Below, one piece after another: positions 54,691-63,038 of a stretch of DNA of 64,000 bases. Under the pieces are notes generated by a model. The model made no database searches. It was not told where the DNA came from and saw only the letters and a list, made by a program, of their open reading frames with translations. The stretch comes from Psychrobacter sp. TAE2020 (GTDB taxonomy: Bacteria > Pseudomonadota > Gammaproteobacteria > Pseudomonadales > Moraxellaceae): NCBI RefSeq assembly GCF_018919485.1, contig NZ_JAHLMU010000001.1, positions 224,655 to 288,654 on the forward strand, read 5' to 3'. Position 1 is the stretch's first letter. Each line of letters opens with the position of its first letter. The translations under genes were made by a program, and so were the position numbers.

Positions 54691-55035
54691 GAACCGTTAA
54701 TGAAATGCACTCTACACAGATTTTAAAAAACGTCTTTACCATATCTATTTCAGCTTTAAGCTAGAAGCTAGAAGCGTGATATTAGTAAGGGTTTTTAGCC
54801 CTGATAGTAGTGGTATCCTGCTGCAGACAATGGCGATGCGATCTGTGGCTGGAGGTAGTATCGTCAAGCAGGAATGCATCCAGACGTTTAGAGCGCACGA
54901 CATTGGCAAGGCCGATACAAGCGCATAGCAGGAAATAGCTACTAACAAAATAGTTTTCACTAGTTTTGTAGCTATGAATAGTAAGGCAAAAAGCTATTAC
55001 CACCCTAAATACACTTAGAAAATAATAGTGCAAAC

Positions 55036-55072
55036 AAAAAAAGACGACCGATAATAATCAGTCGTCTTTTTA
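55036..55072 (-). terminator. Intrinsic terminator of the ankyrin gene
   Basis: AAAAAGACGAC pairs with GTCGTCTTTTT with a loop of CGATAATAATCA type. It lies 64 bases past the ankyrin stop. Confidence 0.88.
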
Positions 55073-55135
55073 TTTGCAGTAAGCTTAGGATCAGTAACTG
55101 CCCTCTACTTTTCAGGTAGGGAGCAAGGCTAGCCT

Positions 55136-55927
55136 TTACTCACAGCTGGCTTTGCCAGTACGGTGATTGATCGCACCATTAGCCTTTAATAACTTTTGCA
55201 TCTCTACATGACCGCGGCCACAAGCATAAGAGTAAGCGCTTTGGTTATAGGAGCCTAGTTTGGTATCTTTTGTAGTGGCTACTAGGTTAGGGTTAGCGCC
55301 TTTAGATAATAAATACTTTACCGTCTCTAAGCGGTTATTACTGGCAGATACCATGATTAAGGTTTCCCCATCACTCTCTTGAGTTTGGTCATTAAGATCT
55401 ACTGGCGCTTTAGCGTTGAGCCATTCATATACTTTTTTTACTACGTTAGTATTTTTGCCTAGTGCCGCAGATTTTAGTACATTGTAGACATCGCCTTTAT
55501 CAGTGGCATAGAGACTAGCGCCTTGGCTGACTAAATAATCCACCATGTCTTCATAGCCGATGAATGCTGCCCACCCTAAAGCCGTTTGGCCCAGATTGCC
55601 AGTGTCTTTAACTTCTAGATTTTGGCCATTGCTTACCATATATTTAACCGTAGCTAAATCGCCTTTTTTGACCGCATCAAACCAAGTAGCATCTACGCCT
55701 TTAGAGGGCTGAGAATAATAATTGCGATAAGACAGCTTATCCTTATTAACAATATCGAAATTTTCAGCATCGCTAAAACGATAACCTACTTGCGGTACCG
55801 GAGCTGTTTTGGATACTGCTACCGTAGCGTTGCTGTTAGCACTAGTGACAGGACTAACATTCGAGCAACCAGTCAACAACATGGCAGCCATGACGGTGGA
55901 AACACTGAGTTTGTAAACAATGTTCAT
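55136..55927 (-). CDS. Ankyrin-repeat lipoprotein
   Basis: 263 residues. A lipoprotein signal with lipobox LLTGC (Cys at about residue 21) suggests anchoring in the inner or outer membrane. About four ankyrin repeats follow between residues 80 and 250: DAVKKGDLATVKYMVSNGQN, TALGWAAFIGYEDMVDYLVS, TLIMVSASNNRLETVKYLLS and SAYSYACGRGHVEMQKLLKA. Ankyrins mediate protein contacts; partner unknown. A Cys-Glu pair ends the protein. The start follows TGAGG. Terminated downstream. Confidence 0.9.
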   Translation of the reverse strand: MNIVYKLSVSTVMAAMLLTGCSNVSPVTSANSNATVAVSKTAPVPQVGYRFSDAENFDIVNKDKLSYRNYYSQPSKGVDATWFDAVKKGDLATVKYMVSNGQNLEVKDTGNLGQTALGWAAFIGYEDMVDYLVSQGASLYATDKGDVYNVLKSAALGKNTNVVKKVYEWLNAKAPVDLNDQTQESDGETLIMVSASNNRLETVKYLLSKGANPNLVATTKDTKLGSYNQSAYSYACGRGHVEMQKLLKANGAINHRTGKASCE

Positions 55928-56156
55928 AACATAGCCTCAAAAGTTCAATTAAAGGGGAGTGAAAAGCTTGCTCATATAAAAGTCAGCTGTCGGTTATTAT
56001 CAAATTTTATAGCCGTATAGAGCTAGATTGTAAAGCATAACTGTATAATGCCGCCACAAAACGCTGTATAGCGATTGTTACCCTTATTCTCATTAGCGAG
56101 CAATCACGGGTATCATTCAACACTGCTATCTTCTCATTCAATAAGGAATAATAACA

Positions 56157-56903
56157 ATGTCAGATAAAATCTACGACTTAGGTGCTGGGTTTTGGAATAT
56201 ACAAGGCTCGTTTCGCTTAGGCGGCATAATCAATGTGGGCACTCAATGCTCACTAGTACGCTTGTCCTCCGGAGGCTTTGTTTTTTTGGACAGTTATACC
56301 CTCACCGATGACGTGCGCAGTCAAGTCATGGCATTAACGGACAATGGTCAAAAGGTAGAAGCGGTATTAAATGTGCATCCTTTTCATACCGTCCACTGTG
56401 CCCAAATGGCCAAAGACTTCCCACAAGCAACCTTTTATGGCAGTGAGCGTCATCGCAAACAAGTACCCGCCGTGCAATGGAGCGATGATTTAGTCGAGAG
56501 TAAGACCGTTGCCAAGCGCTATTCTGAGCTTGAATTCTCTATGCCAAAGGGTATCTACTATATCTCGCCTAATGAGAAGGTTCATGCAGGCTCGCTACTG
56601 GTATATCATCCTGCCAGCCAAAGCTTACATGTCGATGATACTTTTATGAGTCCGCCCTCAAAGTTACTCAAAGCGCTATTACCTGAGTTAATGCTGCATC
56701 CGACTACCAAAAAAGCGCTTAAAAACGAAGCCAATGCCGGTAAACAGTATTGCGATTGGGCTACTCAATTAGCGCATCAGTGGCGTGATACTCGGCATTT
56801 CTGTGCTGCGCATTCAAGTATGGTTAACTTCGAGGTTGGTAGCTTTGAGCAAGCTCTATTAACGGCAATCGACAAAGCTCGTCCTAAACTTGAACGAGCT
56901 TAA
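56157..56903 (+). CDS. Metallo-beta-lactamase-like protein with altered metal motif
   Basis: 248 residues. An early beta-rich half (FRLGGIINVGTQCSLVRLSS, then GFVFLDSYTL) looks like an MBL fold. The usual HxHxDH loop is replaced by HPFHTVH (about residue 89). Later Asp (HVDDTF, about 162) and a late His (CAAHSSM, about 220) could still coordinate metal. I regard it as a divergent MBL hydrolase or a catalytically changed member. No signal peptide is seen. The ATG follows GGAATA. Followed by a terminator 128 bases later. Function unknown. Confidence 0.7.
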   Translation: MSDKIYDLGAGFWNIQGSFRLGGIINVGTQCSLVRLSSGGFVFLDSYTLTDDVRSQVMALTDNGQKVEAVLNVHPFHTVHCAQMAKDFPQATFYGSERHRKQVPAVQWSDDLVESKTVAKRYSELEFSMPKGIYYISPNEKVHAGSLLVYHPASQSLHVDDTFMSPPSKLLKALLPELMLHPTTKKALKNEANAGKQYCDWATQLAHQWRDTRHFCAAHSSMVNFEVGSFEQALLTAIDKARPKLERA

Positions 56904-57030
56904 ATAGGTGCCTTGAGACCAGCCTTGCTTATAGCTAGTAATGATGGCGATTGAGAGCTTGGCGACACTTAACATGATGCATAACGATGCATTGTTATCA
57001 GATAAGTTATTATAGAAGTTATTAAAGATA

Positions 57031-57057
57031 GAGGCCGCTGAAAAGCTGGCCTTTTTA
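57031..57057 (+). terminator. Intrinsic terminator after the MBL-like gene
   Basis: AGGCC-GCT...AGC-T-GGCCT folds with a GAAA tetraloop and one bulged T, followed by TTTTTATT. Confidence 0.88.
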
Positions 57058-57156
57058 TTAGGGCTAACTGGGCTAGAGTACTTGCTGTTAATCAGTGTTT
57101 TTCAGTAATAGTTTGCAAAAGTTAATTGGTTCTGTTAAAAAACAGTCCTACTTATA

Positions 57157-57189
57157 GATAGTAGCTAATCATAAGGTTTAGCTACTATC
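57157..57189. promoter_or_regulatory. Perfect 12-bp inverted repeat upstream of carbonic anhydrase
   Basis: GATAGTAGCTAA - 9-base spacer - TTAGCTACTATC. It lies 98 bases before the carbonic anhydrase start. It could be an operator or a leader hairpin; it lacks a T tract, so it is not a normal terminator. Confidence 0.6.
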
Positions 57190-57286
57190 AAAAGGGATAA
57201 ATAATCCTCTGTAGCAACAGGTATAACCGTTAGCTTTATATAAGCTACTTTGATTATGCCCCTTTAACTATTAAAAGGATTTAACT

Positions 57287-58123
57287 ATGCAAGTTCGTTT
57301 TTTAGCGGTTTCTATTTTAGCAGTAGGTGCTCTAAGTCTCACTGCCTGCAACAACAGCTCTCAAATCATCAAAGGGGCAGCCCCTTCTACTAGCTCAATA
57401 AAAGCCGCCTCTACTCATAAAAATAACAAAGACTCTACTCATCCAAGCTGGTCTTATGCTGGTCACACTGGTCCTGAATATTGGGGCGATATTAAAGACG
57501 CCAGCGCTTGCTCAATTGGTCAGCAGCAGTCCCCTGTTGATATCACTAAAGTTACCGCAACCAAAACTGAGATTCCTACCATCAATTATCTGAAAACGGC
57601 CGACCTGATCATTAATGATAGTGGTCATACTGTGGTATATACTCCCACTACTCAAGATAATACTATTACCCTTAATAACGAACGCTATGAGCTAAAACAG
57701 TTCCATTACCATACTCCGAGTGAGCATCAATTCGGTGGGCAAAATTATCCAGCTGAGATACACTTTGTCCATGCCAATAGCGCTGGCAACTTAGCTGTAG
57801 TTGGGGTTATGTTAAAGCAAGGGTCAGCTAATAGTACTTTAGCGACACTATTAAACGGCTCTCAATTAAGTGCGGCTAATAAAGTAGATTTTACCGCTCA
57901 TAACGTTGATTTATCAGCATTGATTCCAGCCATGCCCACGTTTTATCATTACGATGGCTCACTGACCACCCCGCCATGTTCAGAACAAGTCCAGTGGTAT
58001 GTCACTAAGCAACCGCTTGAGCTTGCCGGCGATCAGCTTGCTATCATGACTGATTTATATGAAGGTAATAACCGACCTGTACAGCCACAAGGCAGCCGTA
58101 CTGTAGAGCAGATAAGCCAGTAA
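57287..58123 (+). CDS. Alpha-type carbonic anhydrase, lipoprotein or periplasmic
   Basis: 278 residues. Signal peptide with lipobox-like LSLTAC (Cys near residue 21), then the alpha-CA domain: WSYAGHTGPEYWGD (about 62-75), QQSPVDIT, zinc histidines in QFHYHTPSEHQ and EIHFVHAN, and SLTTPPCSEQVQWYV near 226. It hydrates CO2 to bicarbonate outside the cytoplasm. The three metal His are all present, so it is very probably active. The start follows AAAAGGA. Its own terminator follows. Confidence 0.95.
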   Translation: MQVRFLAVSILAVGALSLTACNNSSQIIKGAAPSTSSIKAASTHKNNKDSTHPSWSYAGHTGPEYWGDIKDASACSIGQQQSPVDITKVTATKTEIPTINYLKTADLIINDSGHTVVYTPTTQDNTITLNNERYELKQFHYHTPSEHQFGGQNYPAEIHFVHANSAGNLAVVGVMLKQGSANSTLATLLNGSQLSAANKVDFTAHNVDLSALIPAMPTFYHYDGSLTTPPCSEQVQWYVTKQPLELAGDQLAIMTDLYEGNNRPVQPQGSRTVEQISQ

Positions 58124-58163
58124 TTGCCGATCTGTGACTATAGACTTGATTAAAAATTAGCAT

Positions 58164-58193
58164 AAAAAAAACGACTTTTATAGTCGTTTTTTT
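58164..58193 (+). terminator. Intrinsic terminator after carbonic anhydrase
   Basis: AAACGACT and AGTCGTTT pair around a TTTAT loop, with A7 before and T7 after; bidirectional in form. Confidence 0.9.
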
Positions 58194-58281
58194 GCTTATG
58201 GCCTAAGCGGGCTAGTAGCTAAATGCGTGGGCTATAGATAATATGATAATTCTAAAGCAGTTTTTAAGGACTAACCATCAG

Positions 58282-58797
58282 CTAGCTCAAAAGCTCAGCA
58301 AGTTGCGCCTCATTATTAATAATGTCAGCTAAAGTATAGCGCTCAAGTACACGCATAAACGCAGTCAACGCCTCAAAAAACACCGATTTTAATTGGCACA
58401 CCGGACTGATAACACAGCCTAGCTTAGATATAGAGGGTAATGCTGTAGTATCTATAAGGATCAGCTCTGAATCTGGTTGCCCTTTGCGTGTTTCATTGTT
58501 AGTGGCAGGCACTACAAAACACTCCACTAAAGCAAAATCCGGTTCGATTTGCTTAATCAACACCCCTAAATTAATGTCTTTTGGCGCACATGCTAAACGA
58601 ATACCCCCATTCTTACCACGCACACTGTCTATATAGCCAAGCTGACCCAACTGATGAATGATCTTAGTAAGATGGCTTTTAGAGATATTATAGCTATCTG
58701 CAATATCGCTGATATTGGCTAGCCTATGCGGTTCTGGTTTGACCGCCAAATAAATCAACGAGCGTAGCGCATAGTCACTGTAATTGGTTAGTCGCAT
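58282..58797 (-). CDS. nsrR: Rrf2-family regulator, NsrR-like
   Basis: 171 residues. N-terminal winged helix MRLTNYSDYALRSLIYLAV with ISKSHLTKIIHQLGQLGYI as recognition helix. Three cysteines sit as in Fe-S NsrR: one in VECF (about 92) and two in GCVISPVC (about 135-142). The spacing between the first and the pair is larger than in E. coli NsrR because of an insertion of about 30 residues (PATNNETRKGQPDSEL and following). It senses nitric oxide and derepresses detox genes. It is 92 bases after nnrS on the same strand, a known NsrR regulon member. IscR is less likely from context. Confidence 0.85.
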   Translation of the reverse strand: MRLTNYSDYALRSLIYLAVKPEPHRLANISDIADSYNISKSHLTKIIHQLGQLGYIDSVRGKNGGIRLACAPKDINLGVLIKQIEPDFALVECFVVPATNNETRKGQPDSELILIDTTALPSISKLGCVISPVCQLKSVFFEALTAFMRVLERYTLADIINNEAQLAELLS

Positions 58798-58889
58798 CGA
58801 GTGACTTCCTTATTAAGTAGTAATCTTTTATTAAATATCTTTTTATGAAATAAGTTTTATTAAGGAGCTGATTATTAAATAGGCGTCAA

Positions 58890-60146
58890 TCAGCCAAATA
58901 ATCCATCTGGACGTGGACGCGCCAGCAGCGGTAAATAACTAAAGCAAAATAGTACAAAACAGCCAATCCAAGCCCCTTGAGCGAGCATAATCCATAATAG
59001 ATAATGGCTCATATCGACTAGCGGTAATAGCACTCGACTGACAAACGTTAATATCATCAGGCCAAACATTAATTTGACGCTATTGGGCGGCTTATGAATA
59101 CTACGTCCAGTATGTCCTAGCGACACTCTAGCCATCATAGAAAGAGTCATCATCCCAACTCCTGCAATCGCTAGGCCATGCACAGCGATACTATGATTAA
59201 AGCCAAACCAAGGCTGTAAAGCATATAATAAGAAACTCAAACACATCCCTAAAAATGCGCTAAACAATGACCATAATAAAGGCTTTTGCCAAATACCCGG
59301 ATGGTACCAGCCTACTAAACGCACAATATTGACTACGGCGACCCCTGAGGCAGTGATAGTCAGTAAATACTTATTAGGATAAAATAAATCCACAATGAAA
59401 AAGGCTAAGAAAAATAATAAGCTGGTAATATCCTGCACTTGACTATTACGTACTTTAATAGCTTCTGTACTATCGATATTAAGCCCACGCTCGATAAAGA
59501 AGGGTACTACTCGCCTGCCAATAGTCAGCACTAAACCAATGATCAGATAAAACCCTAAATATACTCCCAGCTTAGTGGTTGCCATGTCGGCGCTTATAAT
59601 ACCCCAATAGCACAAGCCATTACCTAAGGTTAGTAGCAACAACTTAGCCAAAATACCCATCTGCTTATATTGCTTAACTTGCAGCACAGCTCGAAAGATA
59701 ACAAAAGCCATCGACCCTATAAATAACATATCGAACCCTGCCGCTACGTAGAGCAGGCCTGCGCCATGCTCAGCCCCTAGATTTAAACCAAAATCAATAC
59801 CTAGGCCAAAGGCTAACCAGCTTAAACGTGCCAGCGCCCAACAGCTAAAAATAGCCAGCAGTTTATAGCCATGCGGCATCATCACCCCAGTCCAAGTCTT
59901 CACTGCGGTCAATAAAAACCCAGCCACTACTGCTAGAGCATAGCCATATATCATCTCATGGCCATGCCAATATAACGGATTTAGGGTTTGCGCATCAATA
60001 CCAGTGTGCCCAGTAGATACTAATACCCATAATAGCATCGTAATAATGGCAAATATCGCTGCGGCACTAAAGAATATACGGAAGCTTAAATTAAGGATAG
60101 GATGCACAGACTTTGGCGGATGGCTAGGTAACTTGATGGGTTGCAT
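58890..60146 (-). CDS. nnrS: NnrS family heme-copper membrane protein
   Basis: 418 residues with about 12 transmembrane helices. Features: NPLYWHGHEMIYGYALAVVA near residue 50, carrying the His residues thought to bind heme; GVMMPHGYKLLAIFSCWALAR (about 86); and the late MARVSLGHTGRSIHKP. NnrS relieves nitrosative stress and is co-regulated with denitrification or NO detox genes. Pairing with an NsrR-like gene downstream supports NO response. No nitrite/NO reductase is visible in the window. Confidence 0.92.
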   Translation of the reverse strand: MQPIKLPSHPPKSVHPILNLSFRIFFSAAAIFAIITMLLWVLVSTGHTGIDAQTLNPLYWHGHEMIYGYALAVVAGFLLTAVKTWTGVMMPHGYKLLAIFSCWALARLSWLAFGLGIDFGLNLGAEHGAGLLYVAAGFDMLFIGSMAFVIFRAVLQVKQYKQMGILAKLLLLTLGNGLCYWGIISADMATTKLGVYLGFYLIIGLVLTIGRRVVPFFIERGLNIDSTEAIKVRNSQVQDITSLLFFLAFFIVDLFYPNKYLLTITASGVAVVNIVRLVGWYHPGIWQKPLLWSLFSAFLGMCLSFLLYALQPWFGFNHSIAVHGLAIAGVGMMTLSMMARVSLGHTGRSIHKPPNSVKLMFGLMILTFVSRVLLPLVDMSHYLLWIMLAQGAWIGCFVLFCFSYLPLLARPRPDGLFG

Positions 60147-60342
60147 GGCAGTCTTCTTACAATAGATTTTAGCTCGATGCTAGCTTAGTGATAGCTCAAT
60201 GTTAGCTAGATGCTATAAACACTAGCTTAAATATATATTTTAAATGAATGTTATAGATTATACAATAAGCGCGCACAGGAGTTTAGACAGCCATGGCCTA
60301 AATACTCACCTCTCAGCTAGCAAATTAGTAAAGTCTTATGAT

Positions 60343-60780
60343 TTACATCTGCCACACCGCAACTATTAGCGCCACCACTACTATCGCTGTGACATACTTC
60401 CTAACTGTAAAATAATCAGGGCTAATGATCTGCGCTTGATAGAGACCGTAATCGACCATGAGCAAACTAATAAAGGCAAAGATGAGCAACGCCATAAAAC
60501 CAACAGCTGATAATGTCAAAAATCCAAGCCACAATATAAGCGCAACAACATTGCTAGCTATAGGCAGTCTGACCGCCCAGCGGTTATCATCAGTTAAGCT
60601 TAAATGATTACCCCACTGTGCGCCTGCCATAAAAGTGGCAATTACTAAGCCATAAACGGCTAAGATATGCTCAGTCTTGCCAAACACTCGTACCGCATCT
60701 ACTCCCATAATCAACAGGATAGCGCCAGCTATAAACGGAATAGTACCGGCAAAGGTTAAATAAGGGCTAGGTTTTTTCAT
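60343..60780 (-). CDS. DUF3429 membrane protein
   Basis: 145 residues, four to five hydrophobic helices. The family-like start PYLTFAGTIPFIAGAILLI and the YGLVIATFMAGAQWGNHL segment (about 43-60) match DUF3429. Inner membrane. Function unknown. Alone between nnrS and the photolyase gene on the same strand; the spacing (196 and 280 bases) suggests own promoters. Confidence 0.8.
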   Translation of the reverse strand: MKKPSPYLTFAGTIPFIAGAILLIMGVDAVRVFGKTEHILAVYGLVIATFMAGAQWGNHLSLTDDNRWAVRLPIASNVVALILWLGFLTLSAVGFMALLIFAFISLLMVDYGLYQAQIISPDYFTVRKYVTAIVVVALIVAVWQM

Positions 60781-61060
60781 AAGCTAGTTTCTTTTTATTA
60801 ATATAGTCAGTTCATGGTAAAAACGATACAGCGAGATTAAGATCAGTTTTTTGCAGCCTCTGTCGGCATAGGCACAGCAAGCCAAAAAAACTCATCCATT
60901 CTCGCCTAATAAAGTACTGTATCTATTATATTCGGTATCAACTATAGCGTATTTTATTAATGCTGCCCTTTACTAACTCGGCTTTGGGTTGCTGCAGTCA
61001 CTGCGGTTGCTGAGGTTATGCTAAATCTTAGATAGCTATTTTAAATAACTATCTTATCCA

Positions 61061-62485
61061 TCAAGTCCATTTATCAATGAATTCATTTTTGGGATCATGC
61101 TGCTGGCTTTGTTTTTTTAGATTGAACTGTCTACAACCTCTAGGATCTGCACCTACTCCAGCCAAATATTGCCAATTACCCCAGTTACTGCCGACATCGT
61201 AATCAATTAGCTGCTGCTCAAAATAAGTGGCTCCATAGCGCCAATCGAGACCCAACTCATGAATAAAGCAGCTAGCTACTATTTGTCTACCACGATTAGA
61301 CATATAACCAGTATGATTCAGCTGTTTCATACAAGCGTTAACGATAGGATAAGCGGTTTCGCCATTTTGCCATTGTACTAAACGCTTGTTATTAAAAGTC
61401 GTGGTCGGCTTATGCTGGGCAATACCTTGCAATAAGAATAGATTTTTTTGATGGACCACAGCATACCAATAAAAGTACTCACGCCATAGGAGCTCAAACC
61501 ATATCCAATAAGTTGAGCCATTAGCTATCACCTCACGCTCATACTGACGTAGACGATTGAGCAATACCTTAACCGACAACGAACCATTGGCAAGCCAAGC
61601 TGAAAACTTGGTAGAGTGTGTCCACTCATCTAGGGCATTACGAGTGGTCTTATAAGTGCTAGGGGCGTCAGAATCGAAGTAAGTATTTAGGTGAAGTATA
61701 GCGTTAGATTCGCCGCCTATAAATTCAGCTGGTGCTTGAAGGTCAAAGGTTTGAGTAGCAGAACTTTGATTATTAGAGCTTTGCGGATCAAAAAACCACT
61801 GCCTATTAGTCGCTGTGCTAATAGTCATAGCCTCTGGTAGTGGGGGCAGCGCTGTTGGTGTCGGGCTAATAGCAATATCTTTTGCAGCCGTCAATAAATT
61901 ATGCTGGGCTTCAACTTTTTTGCGGAATTGAGTAAAGCTTGGCGGCAAGTCTTCGGTAGGCATAACTGCAAACAAAGTAGTAGTTGACTGACTGTGCCAT
62001 TTTATCTGCGCATATTTGGTCTGTAAGGCCTGATAAGCTTGGTTCTGGGCGTAGTCAGCTGTTTGACTGATGCAGATATCAGTGACTTGTTGCGCTTCAA
62101 TCAACTGGCATAGCTGACTAAAACTATCTGGCTCTGGCTCTGAGTTTAAATGACGATTTTTTAGATATAACAATCTATTATCAAGGCGCTGTAACGACTG
62201 ATCTAGATCCGCTAAACTCTCGAGCAAAAACTGCTGGCGGGCCCCGCCCATGTCATCAAAATAATAGGCTTGACTCCAGTTGTTTTGATTGCGGGTATTT
62301 AACAACTCCTGCGCATAAACTAATATCAAGCGCCCATCAGTAGAGCTCGCTAACTGCGCAGCCCTTTGCAGAGTAGCATTGTCATTTAGGCGTAGATCAT
62401 TATGAAATAATACTAGGACCACCTTTTGTCCTAAGCCGTCAGCAGCTAAAGTATTCAACAGGGTATCGACAGGCTGATTTAACAT
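61061..62485 (-). CDS. Cryptochrome DASH (photolyase family)
   Basis: 474 residues. N-terminal photolyase alpha/beta domain VVLVLFHNDLRLNDNATLQR (about 22-41). The FAD-binding helical domain has YKTTRNALDEW (about 278), WIWFELLWREYFYWYA (about 324), the MSNRGRQIVASCFIHELGLD helix (about 395) and the DASH-type end VGSNWGNWQYLAGVGADPRG. DASH proteins repair cyclobutane dimers in single-stranded DNA or bind RNA; they use blue light. DASH rather than CPD class I photolyase by the WGNWQYLAGVGADPR pattern and the FRKKVE motif near 188. No regulator nearby. Confidence 0.92.
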   Translation of the reverse strand: MLNQPVDTLLNTLAADGLGQKVVLVLFHNDLRLNDNATLQRAAQLASSTDGRLILVYAQELLNTRNQNNWSQAYYFDDMGGARQQFLLESLADLDQSLQRLDNRLLYLKNRHLNSEPEPDSFSQLCQLIEAQQVTDICISQTADYAQNQAYQALQTKYAQIKWHSQSTTTLFAVMPTEDLPPSFTQFRKKVEAQHNLLTAAKDIAISPTPTALPPLPEAMTISTATNRQWFFDPQSSNNQSSATQTFDLQAPAEFIGGESNAILHLNTYFDSDAPSTYKTTRNALDEWTHSTKFSAWLANGSLSVKVLLNRLRQYEREVIANGSTYWIWFELLWREYFYWYAVVHQKNLFLLQGIAQHKPTTTFNNKRLVQWQNGETAYPIVNACMKQLNHTGYMSNRGRQIVASCFIHELGLDWRYGATYFEQQLIDYDVGSNWGNWQYLAGVGADPRGCRQFNLKKQSQQHDPKNEFIDKWT

Positions 62486-62677
62486 ATTTTAAGTTCCTAA
62501 AGGCTCAAACGCTGTTAATAAAACAGCTGATTTAAATTATAATATTTAAAAATCTAGCTAGCGCATAAAGCTTGTTAATCCTTCTATCGATTCTAGCCTT
62601 TATTGGCAGGATACTGTGTATAAACATTGACTATATTTACACTGACTGCTTAAATGGTCTACACCTAGGAGATTGCC

Positions 62678-62908
62678 ATGACTGAAGTAAACGCTGCTGT
62701 TCAAAAACGTAAAATTATCGATAGGTTTTTGATGAAACTTACGCAAGAAGAACCACAAATGTATTATGCCTCGACATCTGATATCGCCCGCAGTCTTTAT
62801 ACCATGATAAAAGAGCATACCAACCGCTTATCAGTAGAAGATCAGGCGCTTGTTAGGCATATGACTATCGAGGAAATACAGGGCTTGTTAGGTTTCCATG
62901 CTAAGTAA
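62678..62908 (+). CDS. Conserved-looking 76-residue protein
   Basis: I do not recognise it. It is soluble and helical: QKRKIIDRFLMKLTQEEP then SDIARSLYTMIKEHTNRL and a C-terminal MTIEEIQGLLGFHAK. The ATG follows TAGGAG at a fit distance. Codon use looks like the neighbours. A terminator follows within 80 bases. A small regulator or antitoxin-like role is conceivable, but nothing in the sequence shows it. Confidence 0.7.
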   Translation: MTEVNAAVQKRKIIDRFLMKLTQEEPQMYYASTSDIARSLYTMIKEHTNRLSVEDQALVRHMTIEEIQGLLGFHAK

Positions 62909-62983
62909 TGTTATGAGTAATGACATAGCAAGTTCAGAATAGAATAGCGTTATTTTTGATAAGGGGCTACTGACAAATTTTGT

Positions 62984-63014
62984 AAAAAAAGACTACCCAA
63001 AGGCAGTCTTTTTT
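62984..63014 (-). terminator. Intrinsic terminator of the aldehyde dehydrogenase gene
   Basis: AAAAAAGACT-A-CC and GG-C-AGTCTTTTTT pair with one A-C mismatch around CAAA. T tracts on both strands; it may also end the 76-residue gene's transcript. Confidence 0.85.
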
Positions 63015-63038
63015 ATACTAAAAACTTAATCAAAGTAT

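Larger units (their letters stand above)
54252..55135. other. 884-base region without a supported gene
   Basis: It holds promoter DNA of the MFS gene; a second copy of an intergenic palindrome (54464-54495); an aborted start of a gene at 54655; and the terminator of the ankyrin gene at 55036-55072. Two minus-strand ORFs at 54745-55033 are short, overlap in different frames and lack a recognisable product; I treat them as non-coding. Confidence 0.5.
56904..57286. other. Intergenic region before carbonic anhydrase
   Basis: 383 bases. It contains the terminator at 57031-57057 and a perfect 12-bp inverted repeat at 57157-57189, described separately. No ORF. Confidence 0.5.

Noticed and set aside
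54745-55033. Two overlapping minus-strand ORFs before the MFS region
   Set aside because: Different frames over the same DNA, no ribosome site, no recognised domain.
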